From: Saksenaea vasiformis B4078
Taxonomy: Eukaryota > Mucoromycota > Mucoromycetes > Mucorales > Saksenaeaceae
Length of the DNA: 64,000 nt
NCBI GenBank assembly: GCA_000697055.1
Contig: JNDT01001937.1
Location: forward strand, 124,001 to 188,000
Direction of reading: 5' to 3'
Below are positions 23,501 through 35,300 of the stretch, one piece after another. The notes under the pieces were generated by a model that saw only the letters and a program-made list of their open reading frames with translations, did not search any database and had not been told where the DNA came from. Positions within the stretch are counted from its first letter, which is position 1, and every line of letters starts with the position of its first letter. The position numbers and the translations under genes are program-made.

Positions 23501-24250
23501 CAAATCTACGTAATTTTTTTTTCTTTTTCGTATTTTTGCTACGTTTTTGAATAAATCTACCTTTTAAAATGATACGAATCATCCATTTTTGTTCAAACGG
23601 CGTGTAATGATCGACAATATGTTTGAACAAGTCGTGTTTTCTCTTCTCTTCACTGCTTCCTTTCTTTTAAGAAAAAAAAAAAGGACTATGGTACTAGGGA
23701 CTCACCTTTTTGAAACACTCAGGTCATCCAAGAGAACATTGACGTCATGGACAGTTTGTGTGGGTGTGGTTACTGTGGATCGGCTTTTAATAACTTCAAA
23801 GGCAACAGCCGCGAAATCGCCGGAGGATTTCTGTTATTTCTCCATCATCAGCTATTTTTTGAAGATTGGGTTTAACCTACAGCATAACTGGATGTAGAAG
23901 GTAATTTCCATTTCAAGAGATTATAGGCATCTTCTGAAGTTTTTCCCAGACGTAATGCGTCTGTGTAGGCTTTGGCCATGGTGGCTTCTTTGACACCAAA
24001 TCGACTTCTGTCCAACTTTATGCATCAAATAATTAAATTTTGGAGCTCAACCGTTGCTTTTCATACTACAACGTACATGAGGTAGCAGTAATCTCATGGC
24101 ATCATAAAAGTTATCACCGTAATTGAATCGCCAATCGTACAAGTATTTTGCCAATCTCTTTTTTTTCTCCTGTGTACCCCGCTGATCACTAATACTTTGC
24201 AGTAGTCCACAGAAATTGCTAAACAATGGTGATTTTTCGGGATCGTACAT
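20535..24250 (-). CDS. LIG4: DNA ligase IV (non-homologous end joining)
   Basis: ATP-dependent ligase that works with the XRCC4/Lif1 partner in double-strand break repair. The minus-strand gene starts at ATG 24250 (MYDPEKSPLFSNFCGLL) and has about a dozen or more exons. The N-terminal DNA-binding domain (24250-23500) includes FGVKEATMAKAY and the typical IGMSENSVFDVYHP. The adenylation core has motif I EEKIDGERMQ (near 23260, Lys nucleophile), motif III YTHLYGG, motif IV LILDGEMVAYDP (near 23000), and motif V GLVIKNPGSTYEPGARNP with WIKLKPEY (22540-22440). The OB-fold part includes KYGTGRRGNRLAQF (near 22300). Two BRCT modules follow: ISGGSGHTKADLE ... WVVDCDEKQ (21385-21060) and the last exon (20846-20535), with the partner-binding linker near 21010-20890. 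All catalytic motifs are intact. Internal exon borders were not each fixed. Confidence 0.93.
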
Positions 24251-24437
24251 TGTTAATGATCAAACTGGATCGATGCATGCCAAACGATCTTGTGTTAAGA
24301 GGACCTCTTTCGTGACTGTGGTCTACCTGTGATCCGAATCATGAGGGGTTGGTTTCCTGTCATTCATGCATGAAACACACACGCTCTTTGTGTGCCGATT
24401 ATGTGGCGTGTTGTTGTCCTGATTCAGGGTTCACCAT

Positions 24438-24457
24438 CACACACACACACACACACA
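24438..24457. repeat. CA dinucleotide microsatellite
   Basis: A pure (CA) run upstream of the ligase IV start. About 175 bp further on is a GT run (24632-24650) that could pair with it in one strand. Confidence 0.95.
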
Positions 24458-24600
24458 AAATAAATAAAGCCAAGATTAATATTCCTTGCATTGATTTTAA
24501 TAACAAGCTCCTTTACAAATAGGTGAATTTTTCATTGCATTTATTTATGGAAAAAAGAGAATATTACAACGCGCATGGAAAGGATGTATTGTTGTTCTTT

Positions 24601-24650
24601 GTGAGTGCGTGAGTGCGTGAGTGAGTAAAAGAGTGTGTGTGTGTGTGTGT
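24601..24650. repeat. GAGTGC tandem units followed by GT microsatellite
   Basis: Roughly 8-nt GTGAGTGC units repeated about three times, then a (GT) run to 24650, just downstream of the stop of the Q-rich minus-strand gene. Slippage-prone. Confidence 0.85.
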
Positions 24651-24685
24651 TTAGTCGGTGTATATATTTATATAAAATGGGTGGA

Positions 24686-25458
24686 TTACTTTGGGCCTGA
24701 GAAGAAACAGAACAGAGATTTCCCTTTCATTGATTGATGTCGAATCAATTCAGATTGCCGTTTATATTGCCGTTGGCCTAATCGAAGTGATTTCGTTTTG
24801 ATAGGCAAAGAAATTCGATTGGATGCTTTTGCAGCAGTTGAGTTATGTCGTGGTTTAGGTTGATAACGTTGAAGAGCGGCTGAGCCAGTACTGTCAGGAG
24901 GTGATGCGGAAGTTGATACGGAATCTACTAGAGAGGGCATTGCAGAAGGTAGCATATTTCCGTCATTTGTTGTCGTTTTGATTCGAAAGATTTTCTCACG
25001 AACGTAAGCGGAGGATTTGGTTAAGAATTTCTTCTTTTGTTGTTGTTGTTGTTCTTGTTGCTGCTGCTGCTGTTGTTGACTCGTATTATTATTATTATTA
25101 TCATCCGATATCGAAGTAGGTGGTGAAGGATAAAACTTCTCTTCTGCTGTTGTTTTTGTTGTATTATGTTTAACAAAAGAATCATCAATCTTAGCGTCGG
25201 ATGAAAATGGATCGTCGGATTGAAGAAACGCTGTCAAGATATCCGTCTTGTATGGTTTCGAATCAGTCATTGCCGATTCATACTGACCAGCCGAGTATTC
25301 TTTCTTTCTATAGGTGTTAATGCAAATAGACAGATAGATAGAATATCACTTACTTCATTCAATGTACTAAGATGATTGAGTTTTGCTTCGAATATTTTCA
25401 ATAACTCATCGGAGAATGATGTAGTCCAACGGTGAATATTTGCAGAAGGAAGAGTCAT
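24686..25458 (-). CDS. Uncharacterised Gln/Ser-rich protein
   Basis: Two exons (25458-25354 and 25282-24686) join in phase 0 to 233 aa. The first exon is a likely helix (TTSFSDELLKIFEAKLNHLSTLNE). The second holds a PSPPTS segment, an Asn run, Gln-rich tract (about residues 115-130), and a basic tail with repeated SLRLGQRQYKRQSELIRHQ. I recognise no domain. The composition suggests a disordered regulatory protein. The DNA tract behind the Gln run (25030-25080) mixes CAG, CAA and GAA codons. The start is the first in-frame ATG of the helix exon. Confidence 0.6.
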
Positions 25459-27023
25459 AACTAAATAACATGTAAAAGAAATAGAAACTGATTATACTTT
25501 CTTTTACCTTGGTCTTGTATATGGAAAACTGAGGATGAAGGAGCAAAACAAAAATTAAGGGCGCTGACGCAAAGATAGTTATTGTGATTTGATTTTTATA
25601 TGCACTTAGGGATAGGAATGACTTTCTTTTTTCCTTCCTTTCTTTATTTCTTATTTTCGTGCGGGACTTTTTTTAGCCTGTTTTAAACTTTACCATTGTT
25701 GAGATATCATCCAAATCTGCTTTCTTATAACTGTATAACATTGCAAGAAGCAAAGTAATAAACTACGAGTGAGAGTAATTCTTTTCTAGAGCCACATTAC
25801 ATTTAACGCAGGAGAAGGGATGTATTGAAATTACAATTGATTAAAACCTGACGACAGTATACTTTTATCCATCGTTCAAATGGGCTTCCCCACGTGGAAG
25901 ACTAAATTAAATGAGTCGCCGATCCGAGGACAGGAAATTATATAGGCCCGTGCAATAGGCTATCTACATGACGCACCTACCCTGTATGCGTCATCCAATA
26001 GACGATTCAACCTCTTCACAGTACGTAGCCATAGAAACCTTCTTTTTCTTTCTTACACACCGTTCATGAAACGCTTGACAACATTAGGCAATCTTTAAGA
26101 AGGGGAGCGAGGGGGTTGCTTTCAATGACATCGTTTGATGTCAGGTGCCCTACGGACCGCGAAAATTTCACGGGATAAAATTAATCATTGGAATCCGCGT
26201 TTGACTGTAATCCATACCTGGCGCACCTGAACGGGCGCGTAGGCCCAGCCCGTTTGTCTTATGGGCTCGCAGTTGGTCCAAGGGTATGACCTGCTCTGCT
26301 TGCTTGAAGCTTGCAGTTTGATTGCGCAAACTTATCCGACACCTGTAAGAAAGCAAATCGAACAGAGCATTACAAAAAGAACATGTCGAAAGACCAGAGA
26401 GCGTACTAAGGGACGGTTTCGATATCATTTTATATGCAGAGATGAGAAGATGACTGTTGCAATTGTTCATCTTGACGCAAGTGGTAAAGTGATTGGCTGA
26501 GAACAATATTACTTCTGCAAACGATGATACCACATTTCACGGAAATTTAACAATACTGTTTATACAAATGAGTGTACAGTAATCTCGATCACTACTGATC
26601 TACAATACAATAGTGGTCGCACGCGTCGTATATGAATCCAATGAGGACAGGGTTTGTAATCGCCGCCGGCCACAGCAGCTTCCTGATGCATAAATTTACC
26701 TGTACCGATCACGGATACACATGAAAAATGGAACCAACACGTTCGTAGTTCTATTTTCACTACCGCCCATACATAAAAAAAAAAGAAACTGTTTGATGTC
26801 CAATAAACCACGTGAAATACTACTGGACTCTTTATTTTTTCACATCATTTGTAATCATTTAATTATTATTCCACCGAACTCACCCCTCGTTTGTAACAAG
26901 CAATGATAAGCTATCAACGGGACCATCTAGAACTACGGATCTCCTTAGGAACTCATGAAGCACTTGCAGCACTCATTTCATGGAAAATCGAACATGATAA
27001 AATCCTTTATGGAGATAATTGAT
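25459..27023. other. Intergenic stretch, nothing recognised
   Basis: It includes the upstream region of the Q-rich gene and the 3' flank of the Did2 gene. Open stretches at 26168-26533 (minus) and 26261-26500 (plus) overlap on opposite strands, lack splice support and match nothing I know. Confidence 0.3.
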
Positions 27024-27939
27024 CTAATTACGCAAAGCTTGCAGTCTTCGTGTCAGTATGGTATCTTGATCTTCGCATGCATCTGCTGCTGTTGGTTTCA
27101 ACAACACTTTGCTGGGTTCCAGTTCACGCAGCTGTTGGTTCAATTCGAGGCTATGTTCTTCTGCCACTTGCTTCATCAACAAATCAACCTCACTTTCAGG
27201 TGTCAGGGCGGAGGTTGATCCAGCCATAGCTCCTTCTACTGTACTTGTCTGAACATCTAGGTCGTCTAGTTGTGATTCAAACTTGTCCATGACGATGGAA
27301 ATCTATCAAAAAACAGATCACCCTTGTTTACATTGTTTTCTCTCTTAAACTAGGTTATTGTTGCCATACCTTTTCAAGGTTCATCGATTCCATAGTTCTA
27401 TCTATCCCCTTGACAACGTTTGCCATCGAGGATGATACCTAGGTGGCGGGTAAGCGGATTGACCTAACTCGTATTCTTTTTTACCTTGCGCATTGTAATT
27501 GCTGTCTGCACACGACTGGCAGCCCCATCAATCCGTGCAGAAAGTTTTAATAGATTCAATGCTTCATTTTTTTTTCTGATAGCATTGGCTGCATAGATAC
27601 GAGCACCTTCAGTGTTACCATCTTGCATTGCCTAATGGATTAAAAAAAACAATTTTAGCCCATTTACAAAGAATTCTATGATAGGGTTTGACCTTTTTCA
27701 GCTTGAGCTTTTCCGTCGCTTCATCCTTTTGACACCGTTTGGATTGCTTATTCAACTGCTTGGCGGTGAACTAGTTCCAAAACAATGATCGTTGAGATGC
27801 CCATTCGTTGTTTCTCAATGGTATACCTTTAACTGGAATAAGTTCTCTAACAGAAAAAGAAAGAAGTTGAGTTGTTGACGATCATTCCATCATGGATTGG
27901 AGAGATCCAGTTTGGACATTTACTTTCTAACCCGTTCAT
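27024..27939 (-). CDS. DID2: ESCRT-III protein Did2/Vps46 (CHMP1)
   Basis: ESCRT-III-associated Snf7-fold protein that recruits Vps4 for membrane scission at endosomes. Six exons (27939-27924, 27846-27827, 27770-27693, 27631-27485, 27438-27370, 27302-27024) give 202 aa. The first two are only 16 and 20 nt and together encode MNGLEKNLFQLK, matching the start of fungal Did2. The rest follows CHMP1 closely: [23 protein letters not shown], a basic helix pair, [15 protein letters not shown], and the C-terminal MIM1 helix ending [10 protein letters not shown]. This helix binds the Vps4 MIT domain. A protein with a missing tiny exon would lose the N-terminal membrane-binding helix, so annotation here needs both. 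Confidence 0.95.
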
Positions 27940-28544
27940 CGGATGAAATTCAGATGGACAACGCAAGATAGCCAAGAAAAACAACGGAAAATTTGGAACT
28001 CAATTCATCTCACCTTCCCTCACTGCCAAACTATATCTGACGTGCAGCAAAAGAATTAGCCTCAACTATCTTTTATGTCGATCCAGATAGGTGCTTCTTT
28101 TTGGATCATTTACCATCTATCCTTTGCTTATATTGTTCCTGTTTAATAAAGATCTCAGGACTCGAGTAAGTTAAACGAACAGTTATTATTGGTCTGATAG
28201 GCAAGTGTTTGCATTATCCTTCGATCGATGATATACCGCTTTTTCTTCTTGTTGTCAGCTGATTATCATTTGTTTGTCTGACCTTCCTGAAAAACCCCCA
28301 TGCTTTCGACATTTGAAAAAAAACACTTCATCATATTCATTATTGACAAGGAAGAAATACATTTGCTACAGATCAATGTAGCAGCTAAAAAGGAAGGCAA
28401 AAAGAAAAATAACGGTAAAATGTAAAAAAGGAAGGAAAAGAAGAAAAAAAAAAAGAGAGAGAGAAGGAGGAACAACATCGGGCCTTGCTGCATTTCAAGG
28501 AAGACAAAGAATAAACAAAAACTGAAGAAAGCAGGTTCTTCTTC
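27940..28544. other. Intergenic, Did2 upstream region
   Basis: Between the Did2 start and the UBL3-like stop, both on the minus strand. Purine-rich runs occur at 28380-28470. No gene is seen. Confidence 0.35.
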
Positions 28545-29308
28545 CTACAGTATTATACAGCATTTACATCGAGGAACAGCATCCACACTTTTGGTATCTA
28601 AGCCTCGCTATTAATATCCCATCCTGCGCACGCTTGACCTTTTTATACCTTCTGCTTTGTTGTTAAATTGACGAACGATAAGATGAACAGTTGTTGAATG
28701 ACCACCGAGTAATCGGTTTGCTACAATGAAGATTACTATTATTTTACTTTCCTTTTCGTTTTTCTTACATTCTAAAGTGGTTTCATTTTCGAGAAATTTG
28801 CCCAGATAGACCACTTCAAGACTATCAAGGGATGGTAACGATCGATCAGACCACTCTAAAAAAGAAAGTCAATAACTCCGAAGAAATCATGCTGTTCGTA
28901 TTTCTCTCTTTTTATACCTTGTGGCCAGTGATCATGAACGCTCTGTTTGACTTGTGCTATGGTTGCTGATGGATCAAATTCAAACGTGTGTCTGTTACCA
29001 GAAACAAGTAACATAGTCAAGTGTACTTTGTCCGCGGGTACTTTGTCATCTTCGTCTTCCAATGAGGATTCTTGGTAGGTTTGTAGGGAAGGTAAGGGTG
29101 AATGGAGACTGGGGGGATTGGAAGGTGATCGAATAGCTGTTGCAGAACCGTTATCACCCGGTTCGGTTGTAACCGCAGTTGATCGGTCAACTTCGTAAGC
29201 GTAAGATGAAAGGGTTGGAGGTACAGATGGAGTTATGGAAGACTGCAGTAGGGAATTAGTGGTTGGCTCGACTTGTGCCATATGTTGGGAAGTTTCTTGA
29301 CTCGTCAT
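28545..29308 (-). CDS. UBL3/MUB-like membrane-anchored ubiquitin-fold protein
   Basis: Exons 29308-28918, 28855-28769, 28720-28649 and 28597-28545 encode 200 aa. A disordered N-terminal half (residues 1-95, Ser/Pro/Thr rich) precedes a ubiquitin fold: HLTMLLVSGNRHTFEFDP, then IAQVKQSVHDHWP, LEVVYLGKFLENE, and HSTTVHLIVRQ. The last exon ends CKCCIIL, a CAAX box with adjacent cysteines. This matches UBL3 and plant MUB proteins, which are prenylated, sit on membranes and in UBL3 sort proteins to extracellular vesicles. UBL3 of animals is about 117 aa; the extra N-terminus is a fungal-type extension. The CAAX only appears when the 51-nt last intron is removed. The fold is confident; the cargo-sorting role is inferred. 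Confidence 0.88.
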
Positions 29309-32300
29309 TCGGACACAAGTGCATCGAGTGACTAGAGAAGGGGAAAAAGAGAGAGAGAACAGAGAAGAGACAAGTTAGCTCGGAGATTTGACTCACACGT
29401 CATACAGAGTATTCCCTTGGGTGCTGAGCTCGCCTATCTCCAATGTGTAGCTTCCTTTCTATTCCAACCCCCTAGAAACTTGAAAAAAGCGGCTGCTTTC
29501 CATTGTAAGACAGCACAAATAAAATGGCTTGCTTAATATTCCTTGTTCAAATCCCTTCAGTCGTTTTCAATTTTACTTGCATAAATGATCCCACTTTTTT
29601 TTCTGTTTTTCCTGCAAATACGGGTAAGCAGTACGAAGTGCCTGGATTACTGCTAGCTACAAATGTAAAGCTATCTCTCTCACCTGATTATTTGTTGAAG
29701 GCATTTGATCTCCAAAAAACCTTTATAATTCGTGTTACATGACAACATCTTGCTTAAAGCATTTGTTCTGTGTGACCTTCTTGTCGCGGCTATGCTGTAA
29801 CGTCTCCACGTCGACATGAACCATACATGAGACCCACCATGATCTCATGACAAGCTTATGTAGTCAGAAGGGAGTCGAGTATGAATGCCACGTCCTAGTT
29901 ATTTCTACGAGATACATATAAGCTGACCTCCACTGCTGCTGTCAGTTATGAGTGGTCACCGGGTCGCATTTTTACGTATTTCAAGTCTTAAGGGAATGAT
30001 TTGCACATGGACAGATGGTCCCTGTTGAATCTGGATGAGACTGTGGACCAAGGTATCTACACGAGTGCTGTAATTTAGCATTCATGCTCGTGTTTCAAAC
30101 AACTTTCAGGAAGATCGTCGAGATTGCCTTGCAGTAAGAGAACATTGAACTCCATAATAGCAAACGCTATATGTACAACATTTCCAGCGATGGATTGGTC
30201 AACGAGTAGCCTGGTTAATATCAGCTTGGCTGCTGCTTAGAAAGATCCAAGAAGTGAAAGAAGGAGTGTAGTGCTGAATTTGGCAGAGTATCCAAAATAC
30301 ACTGTGCCCCCTGGTGCAAATCTTTTACGTTAATCTAATACAAAAGATCTGCGAGCTGTATTATTTTACATTGCTTTTGTGCCAGAGATGATATTCAAAT
30401 GATAGAATAGGGCAGATACCCAAAGAGCTAGTGTACTTTGTTTGATCACATATAATACCTTGTCTTGTTTAGTTTAGTTTGCATGACCTCTCCTCCCGAA
30501 TCGTCTTCACCATGTGTGTAATATCTGTTCAGCGGTTTGTTGAATTGTCAGATTCGGCGAACATCAATCCTCTGACCAAAAAGAGGTCAGTAGATATGGC
30601 ACCGCGTCAAGTCCTTTGCACAGACATGTCATCAGAGTGGTCTCTACATGGGATCCCTCGGATCCAGTGGAGGTTAACATCCTATTGCTGAAATGCATAC
30701 TATTGTGGAGCAAGTCAGCACCAAAGGATTGGTCTATTTACGAACCACGGATAAAATTTGCTTGCATCAAGGACCCGAGTTCATGAAAGCAAAAGAGCCA
30801 CGGTTGAGTACGATATACTGACAGCATCATAAAGACGTACAGCAGAAGATACTATTCTTCAGAATGAGATGCGTAAACAGCTGTATGCATCTCGTGGAGC
30901 TGTACTGAAGCCGTTGTAATAACGATAAGTATGATTAACTTCCGGTGTATGAATTTCTTGAATCAAAGCTGCAGTTAATAAGGTAGGAAGGTCATTCGTC
31001 AAATCTCTCGATCAAGCAGCAAAAGTCGTCCTTATATTCTCTTTCTACTCTCCCATGCGGTACTAGTTCAAGCAAAAATAGCGCTGTTCGTTCACGTTTC
31101 TAGATCTGTTGGAAGCGTGGGTTCAACCTGTGAAAATATGCTTTTGCTTACAAGAGGCGCAATTAAACCAGTAGCGTTCACACATGATTACGTTGCGATT
31201 TTTATGACCTTCCGTAAACAACAGTAGGAAATAGTCGTCGTATCTTGGTTTCGCAAGTTACGCCATGATAGGATGTCCTAGGCTCAAACGATATATAAGA
31301 CTAGGGTCATTATCATATACCTTATCAAACACATCATCTCTTATTCTTCTCGTATACATCTCCGCCAATAAGAAAAAAATTTAGTATGATTACTATATCT
31401 CCATGAAGGAAAGGATGAGGGAACCGGATATCTATCGATGCTTACCATTGACATACGTACGTAGTAGACAATTGGAACGGGTAGGAATCTTTCAGCGCCG
31501 GAATATTGCCATTACCGCTATATGCCTCTGCTGTCCGTTTCTTGCTGCACCCTAGCATCGGTCAGTACTATGCAGATAACGATTTCATTTGTGTCTGCAT
31601 AGCTCCTGTCGGTGTTTAGAAGGTTGCATAGGATATGGTCGCGCTTTCTAGAGACGTCAAGTGCAGTATAGCCTTGTAGACGGTGAAAAATCAGTGACTA
31701 AATCATTTCCATGAACCGGTATTGCAGGCATTGGCATAGATTGGATATTTGCAAAACACGGAAGAACTAGGATTTACACCGAGATATGGTAAGAAAGACG
31801 GTCTGTGTAACATACGGCACTGGTGACTTGCCCGTGGGACAAGGTAGAAAACACTTTACTGTAATTGTTCATTGCAAAGGTACCGTTTTGGCGTCAGCGG
31901 AGATTTGATTGTGATCGATTCATTCGCGAGAGTCAATGTATCGTAGCTATACCCGCGAGATCTGTCTGTCTTGAAACAAGATCGATAGACTATACCTTAA
32001 TCAGAGAACTAATTATTTCGAGTTTCGCCGCCAAAAAATAGTGCCGTTCCTTTTTGGTTGGCATCAAGGTCGCTACGGCAGATATTCGTACTTATGGTTG
32101 TGCTTTCTATAGGAGTTCAGATGCGGATCATTCGTCTGTAGTGACCGATTTTGTTGGGCAGAACCTTGTGTCTGGTCCAATCCATTCGTACACACCAATT
32201 TTTGCTACTCACATCCAAACTCAGTGTCATAATGAAGCAAGATTGCATGCAGAAAAAAAAAAGATTTTTCGCAACCAGCTGATAGGTTACGGCTATTTGA

Positions 32301-32373
32301 CAGATTTGGGAACCATTTTATCCCGCTAGAGTTATTCGCGCCGCCATTCCATCGTCCCCGAACGGTTGAGCCT
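29309..32373. other. Gene-poor 3-kb region
   Basis: No sustained open frame, splice series or family motif on either strand. Short frames near 29524-29742, 30479-30691 and 32054-32329 have no coding support. The last few hundred bases should hold the promoter of the DIP2-like gene. It could be an old, decayed gene or element. Confidence 0.4.
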
Positions 32374-35300
32374 ATGGATTCTGAATACTCGGGCGATCTT
32401 CCTCGCGATGTCGTGGAAAAGCTACGTGTACTCGATTTGGAACTTGCTGAGGGAGACATTACGAAAAAGGGCTATGAGAAAAAGAGAGCGATTCTCTTAA
32501 AACCTTATGCAATTTCGACAATAACGGCGGATGGCCACGGTACTCGCGATGCAGCCTCTATGACAGATGTCCCACTGACAGAATCAAATGACTCGACAGC
32601 TGATCGGGATCCAGCAGCATTGGATGATTTCGGACCCGAACCAAGTGCAGCCGACGTCGTTGACTTTCTTGACTTTCTACCTTCACCTACCCACTCCCCT
32701 GTTCAATCCCATCGCGATATCCAATGCACAGGCGAGCAGACGCAACCATCAGCCGATGCAGTGTCTGTGCACGTGCCTAACCACCATGAACATGAGGATC
32801 TTCAACTCCGTGGCGTCCAACCTCACAGTTTAACCGGGGCAAACCAGCATCACCCATCCTATCGCGATCCTGCCTCTTACCCGTATCCAGCGATGATGTT
32901 ATCGATGCAGCACTCAGGTTATACAACCGCCACACAGGAAGGTGGACCTCCCCGTACGCCTGTTTATCCTCCGGGAGGACATCCTGGACGACCTACCTAT
33001 GCTTGGCCAGAGAACGCACGACCCGTGTCTGTAGTATCTTATGGGCCATCCTTCCCACCAAAGCCGAAAACCTTACCCATGCACTCCCGCTCCCAAAGCT
33101 CAAGGACCCACATGTTGGATTTCCCGACCGAGCTCAGCAACCTCAAACGCTATCCCAGCAGTGTACCTAATCTTGGGCTGGGGCAATCCACCGAATGGGG
33201 TTTGTGTCTTACAGATGAATCTCACTACCGTTCTAACTCGCTTCACAGAATCGGCATCCACAACTACCAACACACCATCTTCATTGAGGCCGAGCCATCG
33301 ACGAGGGCGATCGAATGTGTCCGCAAGTGGCGTGCCCGTAGTGCCGACAGCCATGACAACTACGCCCCTCAGTAGAAATTCGTCTTTTACGCAGCCTGCC
33401 AAGGCTACACTTCAACGAACGCGGAGTAAGTACGGGAACAGCCATATGGCGACCCATTTCAAAGCCATCGAGCCTGCACCACAACCCAAGCTACCGTTGG
33501 ATGAACGCCACGAACAGAACTTATTTTCTGACTTGGCCGGACGACAAGAACTACCGCTGCCGCCACGAAAAATCCCTTTTGATTTGCTCGATGTGACCAA
33601 CAAGGATCTGTGCCAATTTACAAACCTGGCTCAAGTCCTTCGTTATCGTGCAACAAGAAATAACACGATGACCACCGCTGCATTTTCGATGGTGGACGGC
33701 AACGGAAAGGAAAGCGTGAGTTTGACGTGGGAAAAGTTGAACGCCCGTGCAGAGAAGATCGCATCGTTTCTTCGCAAGCAACCTGGTATTCAGTTTGGCG
33801 ATCGTGTTGCTCTGATTTACAGAAAATCAGAAGTGTTGGATTTTATTGTCGCCTTGTTCGGCTGCTTTTTGTGTGGCGTGGTTGCAGTACCTATCAATGC
33901 GGCTGACGATCTTGGCGAACTCTTGTTTGTTCTAGATTTGACAAACACACATCTTATTTTGACAACGGACTACAATCATAAAGCGTTTGCCAAAGATATG
34001 CAATCACGATCGATCGAACTATCGGCAAATATCAAATGGTGCACAACGAATAACCTTGGTCAATGGTACCCACGTTCTAAATCGGATACATACCCGGAAA
34101 TCCAAGTGCCAGAGCTGGCCTATATTGAATATGTCAAAGCAATCAATGGTGAATTGAAAGGCGTGACAGTGACGCATCAGACGGTCATTGCTCAGTGCAA
34201 GGCTTACAAAGCGGCCATAACAGAAACAAATGTCACGATTGACGAGCAGCAAGAAGTGACAGTGAAACCCAAGCATGATATTCCGGAACGAGATTGCGTC
34301 GTGAGCTACCTTGAGCCTCGCCAACAGGTCGGACTTATACTCTCCGTTCTTTGCGCTGTGTATACTGGTAGTCATACGATCTTCACCAGCTCTACCATGA
34401 TGGATACGCCAGCTGTTTGGATTTATGCGCTGACAAAGTACAAAGGTACGGATAAGGCCCTTGTACATTTGGAAACATCTAATATGTCTGTATAGCAACC
34501 ATTGCCCTGGCTGATTATCAGTCATTGAAGCAAGTGACAAAGTATTACCAAGACAACACCAAACTCGTGCAAAGTTACAATAGGAAAGTGCCTCCTGATC
34601 TTTCGGCGTTACGTTATCTTATGATCGACACGCTTGTTGTGAAACCCAAATTGAACGAATACATCGCTGACAGTTTGCTGAAGCCGCTGGGAAAAACCGA
34701 GGATCCGTTGAAAGTTGTCTGTCCTGTTCTATCTTTAGCCGAGCATGGTGGATCTATTCTTAGTTTCAGAGACGCAATAGGCCCAGCACGTCTTGTGGAT
34801 GGTGCTGCGGACCGTTCAGCGACTCCTGGACACACCATCTTTGCTACAGGTAAATCCGATGACGTCTGGGAATGCGTGTTGGATGCACAGGCAATGAAGA
34901 TGGGCAAGGTGGTGGTGGTTGCTGCAGGCGACGATGTTCATCGCACGGTGGCTGAACATGGGAAGGGCGTCCTTCACATTGGTTCGTTTGGCTTTGTGTT
35001 GCCGGGAGGTAAGGTCTTGTTGATGGTATGTTCCGTTTTAACTGACTTATCTGATAGCAACGGTGGCTATTGTGGATCCTGAAACGACGATCCTCTGTTC
35101 GCCAGAGACCATTGGCGAAGTGTGGGTTGATGCACCTTCCCTTTCTGCAGGTTTCTGGGCCTTGCCAAAGCATACTGAGAGCATCTTCCATGCGCGACCA
35201 ATTATTGTTCCTGTGGAAACGCTTTACCCTGAGTTATATCAACAAGACTTTGTAAGGACAGGTCTCGTGGGTACCTTGATCGACGGCCGTTTGATCGTTT

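Noticed and set aside
26168..26533. Minus frame overlapping a plus frame of similar size
   Set aside because: Neither has splice, start or family support; mutually exclusive shadows.
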